DNA of 64,000 nucleotides, taken from positions 1 through 64,000 of the forward strand of contig NZ_BATR01000059.1 in the NCBI RefSeq assembly GCF_000739655.1. The letters run 5' to 3'. A program made the translations under genes and the position numbers. The notes below the pieces were generated by a model, which made no database searches, was not told the DNA's origin, and worked only from the letters and a program-made list of their open reading frames with translations. The stretch comes from Verrucomicrobium sp. BvORR106 (GTDB taxonomy: Bacteria > Verrucomicrobiota > Verrucomicrobiia > Verrucomicrobiales > Verrucomicrobiaceae). Of the stretch, positions 57,407-64,000 are shown piece by piece; the first letter of the stretch is position 1; the number at the start of each line of letters is the position of its first letter.

Positions 57407-58722
57407 AAGCCCTGAACCGCCGCCAGTTCCTCCGCGATCTTGGAGTCTCTGCCGCCACGCTGCCGTTCATCGCCGGTCTGCCCAGTCTGACGGGCGCTCC
57501 GATGCCCCAGCGTCGTCAGCGGGTGGTCATCATGTTCTCGCCCAACGGCACCCTGCCAGCGGATTTCTGGCCGGACAAGGAGGGGGCGGACTTCGAGTTC
57601 AAGTCCATCCTCAAGCCGCTGGAGCCGTACAAGGACCGCACGCTCATCCTCAACGGCGTGTACAACAAGATCCGTGGGGACGGCGACCAGCACATGCGTG
57701 GCATGAGCTGCCTGCTCACCGCGAGCGAGCTGATGCCGGGCAACATCCAGGGCGGCTCCGACAAGCCGGCTGGCTGGGCTGGCAGCGTCTCCATTGACCA
57801 GGAGATCAAAAACTTTCTGCAAGGGCGTGCGGAGACGAAGACTCGTTTTGGCTCGCTGGAGTTCGGCGTTGCGGTGCCGAATCGCGCTGACCCGTGGACC
57901 CGCATGAGCTATGCCGGGGCCAACCAGCCCATCGCGCCGATTGATGATCCGTATCAGATGTTTGCCAAGCTCTATGGCAAGATGAAGGACAAGGACAGCC
58001 TCATCAGCGTGCTGGATGACGTCAGCGCTGATCTCAAGAAAATCTCCAGCAAGCTGAGCGCCCGGGACAAGGCCTTGCTCGACCAGCACATGATGCTGGT
58101 GCGCAACCTGGAGCAGGAGTTGCAGAACCCAGCGGCAGATGCGGCCCTGCAGCACCCCATGCCCGAGCTCGACCCCGGCATTGAACTGGTGAACGACAAC
58201 ACGCCGGAGATCAGCCGCATGCAGATCGACCTGCTGGTGAACGCGCTCTCCAACGACATGACTCGGGTGGCGACGCTGCAGTACATGCGCTCCGTGGGGC
58301 AGGCGCAGATGCGCTGGCTCGGTGTGGAAGACGGGCACCACTCGCTCTCTCACGATCCGGACGACAACAAGGAATCCTACGAGAAGCTCAAGAAGATCAA
58401 CACCTGGTTCTGCGGCGAGCTCGCTTATCTGGCGAAGCGCCTTTCAGAGACACCCGAGGCGGGTGGCGAAGGCAGCATGCTGGACAACACCCTGATCGTC
58501 TGGACCAACGAACTGGGCAAAGGTAACTCCCACACGCTGGACAACATCCCCTGCGTGATTGTGGGCGGCGCCCCTGGTATCAAGATGGGTCGCCACCTGA
58601 AGCTGGACAAGGTGGCCCACAACCGCCTCTGGATGACTCTGGCGCACGCCATGGGCCACCAGGACCTGAAGACCTTTGGCAAGGCCGAGCTCTGCGAGGG
58701 CGGGGCGTTGAACTTGGCGTAA
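57403..58722 (+). CDS. DUF1552 family protein
   Basis: 439 residues. An N-terminal twin-arginine-like signal (NRRQFLRDLGVSAATLPFIA) precedes the family marks VVIMFSPNGTLPADFWPDKE and GVYNKIRGDGDQHMRGMSCL. Later marks are YMRSVGQAQMRWLGVEDGHH, TLIVWTNELGKGNSHTLDNI and LNRLWMTLAHAMGHQDLKTFG-like text. DUF1552 proteins are regularly encoded directly after DUF1592 cytochromes in Planctomycetes and Verrucomicrobia and are presumed partners. The start codon overlaps the preceding stop (ATGA). Activity is unknown; the fold is related to sulfatase/DUF1501 proteins. Confidence 0.95.
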   Translation: MKALNRRQFLRDLGVSAATLPFIAGLPSLTGAPMPQRRQRVVIMFSPNGTLPADFWPDKEGADFEFKSILKPLEPYKDRTLILNGVYNKIRGDGDQHMRGMSCLLTASELMPGNIQGGSDKPAGWAGSVSIDQEIKNFLQGRAETKTRFGSLEFGVAVPNRADPWTRMSYAGANQPIAPIDDPYQMFAKLYGKMKDKDSLISVLDDVSADLKKISSKLSARDKALLDQHMMLVRNLEQELQNPAADAALQHPMPELDPGIELVNDNTPEISRMQIDLLVNALSNDMTRVATLQYMRSVGQAQMRWLGVEDGHHSLSHDPDDNKESYEKLKKINTWFCGELAYLAKRLSETPEAGGEGSMLDNTLIVWTNELGKGNSHTLDNIPCVIVGGAPGIKMGRHLKLDKVAHNRLWMTLAHAMGHQDLKTFGKAELCEGGALNLA

Positions 58723-58788
58723 AGGCAGGCCAGCGTTGCTGGCTTGCAGTCGCTCCTGGTTTGGGATAGGCATGGGGAAAATTTCCTC

Positions 58789-61700
58789 ATGCGTTGTCCC
58801 TCTCTGTTTTGGTCAATCAGTGCGATTCTCCCGGTCGCCACCCTCTCTGCGAAGGAGTTCACTCCCGCTGAGCTCCTTCAGCTCGCCCGGGACCGGGCGG
58901 AGCAAGGCGATCTTTCCAACGCCGACTCCACCCTCAGCGGTCTCCTCAATCATCGGCCCGGGGAACTGGCTCTGTGGGAGAAGGTCATTCGGATGCAAAC
59001 CCAGTGGGGCTCCTTGGATGAAGCCTTCAAGTCTGCGCGTCTGTTGAACCTTCGGTCCCAGCTCGGAGGCGGCAGCGCCAAACCGCTGCCGTTGTTGATC
59101 GAGGTGGAGGGGCGGTTGGAGCGGGAGCTGGATGCACTGCTGAGTTTGACGTCATCGGAATCCGACTACCCGGCCGGGCTGGTGGAACGCCTGAAGCTGA
59201 CGGTCACCTTCAACCCGGAGAAGTCGGCCAAGGTGGTGGAGCACCTTTTCACCCTCCTGCGGACGGGGGTTCCGGGCGATCCGAAGGCCGGGGACGCCGC
59301 GGCCGGGTTCCTGGTAAAACTGGGCGAAGTCCCGGAACTATGCGCCACTGTCTTGAGACTGGCCGAGGCGGCAACGCTGACCTCCCAGAGAGACTGGTGC
59401 GATGAGTATGCGGTGAAGATGATGGGCTCGCGTGCCTGGGATCGCCCCGGATGTCTGGCACAGTTTCTGGCCTGCTCACCCCTGACGGCCACGGTCGATC
59501 AATTTCTGGACCTGGAGCTTCCCCTGCGGTCTGAGGGGACGCTTCTGGGGGTGTTGGCGGCGGAGTTGCGCAACGATTACAACATCGCCTGGCGCAGGGA
59601 AGCGCTCCAGACCCTGAAGGCACAGACCCCACCTCGCTTTGGCGTAGGACTGCTGCTGCATTTGATTGAGGGCAGGGCGGATGGCGAGTCACTCCGTCAG
59701 TTTTTGCAAGCAAATCAGAAGGATCTGGCCGGCCTGACCGACCGGGCGGCAAGCAACCTGCTGGCGGTTTTGAGGTCGCGTCATGAGACGCTCTCCAGCC
59801 CCCTGGACCCTGGCTTGAAGGCTCTGCTCGCCCCACTGCTCGCGGCGGAGGACTGGCACCTGAACACTGTCCGGCTGGAGTGGAGGCAGGCGGCGCGGAT
59901 CGAGGAAATGAAACTCACCCCTGCGGCAGCCCGCAGCCTGGCCCTGGCGACCGTCCGCCGGCTGCTGGTGCATGATCCGGCGCTGGCCCGGGATTACTTG
60001 ACCGATGCCGCGAGGTTGATGCGTGACAGCGATGGGCTCAACGAGTTGCTCATCGAGACTGCCCGTGAGCCGGAGTTGCTCGCGACGGTGCTCAAGCTGG
60101 CGGGGGGCACCCGTCTGGCCCTGGATCCCGGGTGGGAGCGGCGTTTTCTGATACTGGCGTGGACCAACGAGACTCTGGTGAGGCAGCCGGAGCGGCTCGC
60201 CATGGTGCTGGAGGCCACGGGGCTCCTGGGAAGTCCCCAGGAGGTGTTGCGCTGGTGGGAGGAGGGGAAGGGGGCGGAGAAGGGGTTCCTCGCCACAGTG
60301 ATCAAGGATGTTTCCAACAAGTCCCGGCGATCGACCGCTCTCGTTGCCGCATTGGAAAAGCGGCCGGAAGCGACCTTTGGCCGTGATATGGTGATGGCTT
60401 TCCTGAAACCCAACGTGAAGGAGCAGTTGCTGCTGGCTGCCCGGAAACACCGGGTGGCGCTTGAGGACCTTCCGGCGGATCTCAAGGCGCGAATGGCGTC
60501 ATTTCTGACGCGCTGGGTGGGCAGCGAGGTGCTGCTTGCCAATGCGGTGCCCGGCTTTGCCGAGGTACTGAAGGTGAGTCTCACAGACCGCACGACGGAG
60601 GTGCTCGCAGAACTCGCCCGGCTGGGGGAGGTCAGCCGAGGCGAAGACCTCTATCCCCGCGCAGCGGCCGAGCTTGCCCTGGTGAACGCTGCCAGCGGCC
60701 ACCCGTCAGAAGAGATGACAGGGCTGGCCCGGATCCTGGCGGACGCCATGATGATCGACCCTGGCGAGGCGGGACGTGTGTTCAGGTATGTTTCCTCGAT
60801 GGTGCATGCGGCGGACCGCTCTGCGGCAGAGCGCACGGCCGACAAGCGGCTCGGGGTGTTCGGTCTCTGGCTCATGGCGGCCATGGATCATCGAAAGCTG
60901 CATCCGCTGGTGCAGGAGGAGCTGGGCAAGATCGTGATGCAGCGTGCGGACTACTTTTGGGTCGAGAAGGCGGAAAAGCGTTTGCTGCCCCCCGCTGATT
61001 TCACGGAGGCCACCCGGCTGGTCGCCCGTCTGGAGAGGGCTGGCGTCCTGGCACCAGGAGACGAGTATCAACCGCTGAATCTGGCCCGTTACTGCACCCT
61101 GCTGGAAACCCTCTCGCGAAGACTGGTGGAAGTGCCGCTTCCGGTGCGTCGCGAAACCTTGAAACTGCTTGAGACACGGCCCGAGCGGGGCTTTGGCACC
61201 GTGGTGACCATCGCCTTCCTCCAGCCGACCTGGCAGGATGCCGATCCGGGGCTGGCGGCGGTCCGCCCCGTGCTCGACTACCGGCCAGACGAGGAGAGCC
61301 TGGCCCTGCGGCGGGCGCTCGTAAAGTTGTTTCCTGAGATCGAGGGGAGTGCGGAAGCCCTGTCCGGGAATGGCACCGTGGCGATGCTCGAGAAGCTTCA
61401 CAAAAAGGTGACGGCACGTGAGGCCCAGTTGAGTCGCGAGCCTGACAAGACGCCGGTGGTTGCATCGACCCAGACCGGGCGGGATGAGACCATGGCGGAA
61501 ATGTCCCGACTGATGAGCAGGGGAGAGGTGAGCGGTGTGCGTCAGTTGTTTCAAGGACTGATCAACAGCGCTGGGCCGGCGCAGAAGACGCCTCCAGGCG
61601 AGATGGTGGTCTGGCTCTGTCGGGAACGCCGGCGTCAACGATTGCTGGAGCGCTGCTTTGAAAACCCGCTTCCCCCCGATGTGGCTGGAATCCTGTTGGG

Positions 61701-63870
61701 CAGTGCGGCTCTGGATGAGAGCGGGCAGTTGGGGCTGGTGGGAACTTTGCTGGCAGACGATGTGGCACCAGCCCTGGAGCTTGCCTGGGTGGAGGCAGCG
61801 GGACTGGTCCAACCTGCGGTGGCGGCGGAAGAGGTGCTGGCGGCTTTCGCGCGAGGCATGAACGGGGCACCGTCTTATGTGGCGGTGCCTTCCCTGTCGC
61901 GGTGGCTGGCGGCCCTGCCTGCCCCGGCACGGAAAGAGGTGCTGGTCTGGGCGGCACAGGTGCCCCCCGACAAACCGTGGAAGGAACTGGCGATTGAGCT
62001 GCAGCGAGCGGCGGTGTTTGTCAGGACTTTGAAAAGCAAGCCTGCGGAATCAGAGCTGGCGGCCGCCTTGGAGCACTATGCCCGGTGCGTCCAGGATGAG
62101 GCCGTGCCCTACCGCATACGGCTGGATCTTGCGGTGCATCTCTGCCGTTTCGATGCGGCGGCTTTGCCTCCCGCAATGGTGATGACCGCAGCAGGGCTGG
62201 CGCTCCAGTCGTGGAAGAACGGAGATCTAAATGACGACGAGGGAATGGTCGCGGTGTTTGAGGCGTTCTCACACCTGCCTGAAGACGAAGCCTGGCGGCG
62301 CCTCGCCAGGGGGATCATTGAACGCAGGGATCAGTTGATTGCCGAGGTGGGCAAGGGACAGAAATGGGGCAGTCCGACCGCAAATCGCGTGGTGCTGGCC
62401 TTGTTGGCAAGGTTGAAAGACATGCCGGCCTTGCTGGCGTTAACCGACGACCGGGAAGGGATGACGGAGGACCGTCAGTTCGAGGTGGCAGTGCTCGCCC
62501 GCTATCAAGAACCCAGGCTCGCGGCCCGGGTGATGCGACGTGACTGGAAGTACCTGGCGGGGGAACCGGCTGTCAGGTTCGTGCCGCCAACGTGGAGTTT
62601 GCGCTGTCCGGAGCGGGAGGCCGCCGCGCTTTCGGCATTGTTCGCCCAAGATGTGCCTGACCTTGCCCTGCTCGGCAGGGCATTTTTGCTGCGATCGGCC
62701 CGCCCGGTCCCAGGGCTTGCGGGCGCCGACGAGGTCGGCTGGCGTGCGGCTGCCATGAAACTTGCCGCTGATATCGCCGCCACCCCACGCTCCGGCCGGG
62801 GCTTGCGGCCTCGGGTCAACCGGTTCCTGGTCGGGTTACACCCTGAAACCCTGATTCCACTGGCGGACAATCTGGCGGCCGATGCGGCGGAGGAGGCCTG
62901 GCAGGTGGGCGCAAGCATCTCGGAATTCGACTATGCGGACCGGGTCAAAGTCATCGCCACGCAGGACGCGATCCGGGTGTTGGATGGTGATTTGGATGTC
63001 ATGTCCGCGCAGATGAAACGTCTGGGGGCCATCATTTCTTCGACAACGAACTACGGTGCCCGCGAGGCGATGGACACGCAGGCAGTCTATCTCATGCAGC
63101 TGGTGACGACGGTGGCGGGCAATGCCCACAGGCTGACGTTGAAGCAGCGTGGTGAATGGATGATCAAGCTGGATCGAATGTTGCAGGGATTGGGCCACAC
63201 AGCGGATGGGATCAGGATGTCGCATGCCTTACGTGGCACCTCCTGGATCGTGGATCGTTGGATGGAGGCCCAGGGCCTTCGGGATCCCCAGCCGTGGGTC
63301 ATTGAGGATCTGAGCGGAGGACGTACCGCATCCCTTAGAGCGGGCTTGAACGTCTTGGCGGAACTTGCCGCAGAGAGCCCCGGGGAGCGGACCAGGGAGT
63401 TGCGTGGCCGGCTCGCCATCGCCGTGGCTACGACGTCGGAGTTGTATCTTCCTGCCGGTGAGCGATGGAAGAACCTCTGCGACTTGATCCTTCCGAGCGG
63501 GATTGTGACGGAAGAGGAATTGGTGGCAATCAGTCCGGAGTTGCTTGTCGCTCTGCGACACAGTGGGAAGGCTGCCTTGGAACTCGCGGCCGTAGCCAAC
63601 GAGCACGGGAATACAGAGATGGCGGCCCGCTTGCTGGAGATGGGATTGGGCGATCCTCAGATTTTCAACGAAGACACCTTGCCCATTGGGCACTTTGACG
63701 CTGGCGAGCGGGCCGCCACTCGAAGGGCGCTGATCATTCGCCGGGCATCGCTGTTGATTGCCATGAATCAAGGGGAAGGGGCCCGACAGGTGCTCGCCAT
63801 GTTGGCAGCGTCTCCACAGGACAAGGGGGTGTCCCGCCTGAGTCAGTTGGCGTCGGAAAGGGGGCGGTAA
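58789..63870 (+). CDS. Very large exported helical-repeat protein of unknown function
   Basis: 1,693 residues from the ATG at 58789 (MRCPSLFWSISAILPVATLS signal peptide); an ATG-free extension to 58744 is unlikely. The mature protein is almost all-helical with TPR-like beginnings (AELLQLARDRAEQGDLSNAD) and long runs of Leu/Ala-rich helices to the end. No catalytic motif or membrane segment was found. Many segments look like diverged repeats, but I could not define a period. It follows the DUF1552 gene by 66 bp and could scaffold that system. Function is unknown. The end contains IIRRASLLIAMNQGEGARQV, also TPR-like. Confidence 0.8.
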   Translation: MRCPSLFWSISAILPVATLSAKEFTPAELLQLARDRAEQGDLSNADSTLSGLLNHRPGELALWEKVIRMQTQWGSLDEAFKSARLLNLRSQLGGGSAKPLPLLIEVEGRLERELDALLSLTSSESDYPAGLVERLKLTVTFNPEKSAKVVEHLFTLLRTGVPGDPKAGDAAAGFLVKLGEVPELCATVLRLAEAATLTSQRDWCDEYAVKMMGSRAWDRPGCLAQFLACSPLTATVDQFLDLELPLRSEGTLLGVLAAELRNDYNIAWRREALQTLKAQTPPRFGVGLLLHLIEGRADGESLRQFLQANQKDLAGLTDRAASNLLAVLRSRHETLSSPLDPGLKALLAPLLAAEDWHLNTVRLEWRQAARIEEMKLTPAAARSLALATVRRLLVHDPALARDYLTDAARLMRDSDGLNELLIETAREPELLATVLKLAGGTRLALDPGWERRFLILAWTNETLVRQPERLAMVLEATGLLGSPQEVLRWWEEGKGAEKGFLATVIKDVSNKSRRSTALVAALEKRPEATFGRDMVMAFLKPNVKEQLLLAARKHRVALEDLPADLKARMASFLTRWVGSEVLLANAVPGFAEVLKVSLTDRTTEVLAELARLGEVSRGEDLYPRAAAELALVNAASGHPSEEMTGLARILADAMMIDPGEAGRVFRYVSSMVHAADRSAAERTADKRLGVFGLWLMAAMDHRKLHPLVQEELGKIVMQRADYFWVEKAEKRLLPPADFTEATRLVARLERAGVLAPGDEYQPLNLARYCTLLETLSRRLVEVPLPVRRETLKLLETRPERGFGTVVTIAFLQPTWQDADPGLAAVRPVLDYRPDEESLALRRALVKLFPEIEGSAEALSGNGTVAMLEKLHKKVTAREAQLSREPDKTPVVASTQTGRDETMAEMSRLMSRGEVSGVRQLFQGLINSAGPAQKTPPGEMVVWLCRERRRQRLLERCFENPLPPDVAGILLGSAALDESGQLGLVGTLLADDVAPALELAWVEAAGLVQPAVAAEEVLAAFARGMNGAPSYVAVPSLSRWLAALPAPARKEVLVWAAQVPPDKPWKELAIELQRAAVFVRTLKSKPAESELAAALEHYARCVQDEAVPYRIRLDLAVHLCRFDAAALPPAMVMTAAGLALQSWKNGDLNDDEGMVAVFEAFSHLPEDEAWRRLARGIIERRDQLIAEVGKGQKWGSPTANRVVLALLARLKDMPALLALTDDREGMTEDRQFEVAVLARYQEPRLAARVMRRDWKYLAGEPAVRFVPPTWSLRCPEREAAALSALFAQDVPDLALLGRAFLLRSARPVPGLAGADEVGWRAAAMKLAADIAATPRSGRGLRPRVNRFLVGLHPETLIPLADNLAADAAEEAWQVGASISEFDYADRVKVIATQDAIRVLDGDLDVMSAQMKRLGAIISSTTNYGAREAMDTQAVYLMQLVTTVAGNAHRLTLKQRGEWMIKLDRMLQGLGHTADGIRMSHALRGTSWIVDRWMEAQGLRDPQPWVIEDLSGGRTASLRAGLNVLAELAAESPGERTRELRGRLAIAVATTSELYLPAGERWKNLCDLILPSGIVTEEELVAISPELLVALRHSGKAALELAAVANEHGNTEMAARLLEMGLGDPQIFNEDTLPIGHFDAGERAATRRALIIRRASLLIAMNQGEGARQVLAMLAASPQDKGVSRLSQLASERGR

Positions 63871-63949
63871 ATTTTTTTCAGTTTTTTTCCAAGAAGAAGT
63901 TTGTGCGGATCGGTTGCTGCGTCTGGTGTTGGCGTGGTAAAAATTAGAA

Positions 63950-64000
63950 ATGTCCGCCAAATATCTGATTTTGTGCAGCCTTTTGGGGCTTGGAGCGCCC
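63950..64000 (+). CDS. Start of an exported protein, truncated by the window edge
   Basis: Seventeen codons, MSAKYLILCSLLGLGAP, look like the start of a signal peptide or lipoprotein signal. The preceding 79 bp after the large gene are AT-rich with two T runs, consistent with a terminator or promoter. Product unknown. Confidence 0.5.
   Translation, partial: MSAKYLILCSLLGLGAP

Noticed and set aside
1..64000. tRNA, rRNA or riboswitch genes
   Set aside because: I scanned intergenic stretches for cloverleaf-like stems, TTCGA loops and conserved riboswitch cores and saw none; a covariance-model search would be decisive.

Overview
The window is about 62-63% GC by eye and reads as a chromosomal segment of a Verrucomicrobiota bacterium, most likely near Verrucomicrobiaceae (Verrucomicrobium, Prosthecobacter, Roseimicrobium). 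The evidence is a DUF1592 cytochrome plus DUF1552 pair, sulfatases of the kind abundant in this phylum, a fused CcoN-CcoO oxidase, many short lipoproteins, weak Shine-Dalgarno sites and several dispersed palindromic repeat families. Assignment below phylum is inference. No rRNA, tRNA, CRISPR array or replication origin was recognised.

Bases 1-11.4 kb are an accessory region of visibly lower GC. It opens with the 3' end of an RHS-repeat gene and a likely immunity gene. A nested mobile-element scar follows: an ISL3 transposase fragment is cut by the left half of an IS66 element, whose tnpC is cut by one REP-associated transposase (RAYT) element, which is cut in turn by a second copy. Then come a SMI1/KNR4 gene, small lipoprotein and membrane genes separated by about 200-bp REP-like repeats, a solo RAYT 3' end, and a minus-strand cassette of two paralogous R-S-E ADP-ribosyltransferases with a small acidic ORF between them. 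A frameshifted secreted-protein gene closes the region.

Bases 11.7-24.8 kb form a respiration and oxygen-response module. Fermentative D-lactate dehydrogenase is divergent from a cbb3 oxidase cluster: ccoS-like, fused ccoN-ccoO, ccoQ-like, monoheme ccoP, ccoG, a tiny membrane ORF, a TauE/SafE-like protein and the copper ATPase ccoI. A tandem universal stress protein follows, then a histidine kinase whose PAS domain closely matches the FixL haem PAS, a LuxR-type response regulator and an AraC regulator. The inference is that oxygen is sensed next to the terminal oxidase it may regulate.

Bases 25-50.4 kb are a mosaic: two sulfatases; a ComF and a DUF2851 protein; an AttEFGH-like set (ABC ATPase, FtsX permease, CrtC/AttH-like lipocalin); a DUF3500 protein; small lipoproteins and membrane proteins; a methyltransferase; a cupin; a sugar porter; an APC permease overlapping dgkA; a GxxExxY gene between perfect 33-bp inverted repeats; a DMP19-like protein; glcD; serine acetyltransferase and a SprT-like metalloprotein. 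Bases 50.5-53.7 kb are housekeeping genes (manC, ruvX, truA, HAD phosphatase).

Bases 53.7-54.8 kb hold an orphan antitoxin-like ORF and a 0.9-kb repeat-filled stretch. The window ends with a DUF1592 haem protein, a translationally coupled DUF1552 protein, an unassigned 1,693-residue exported protein and the first codons of another gene.
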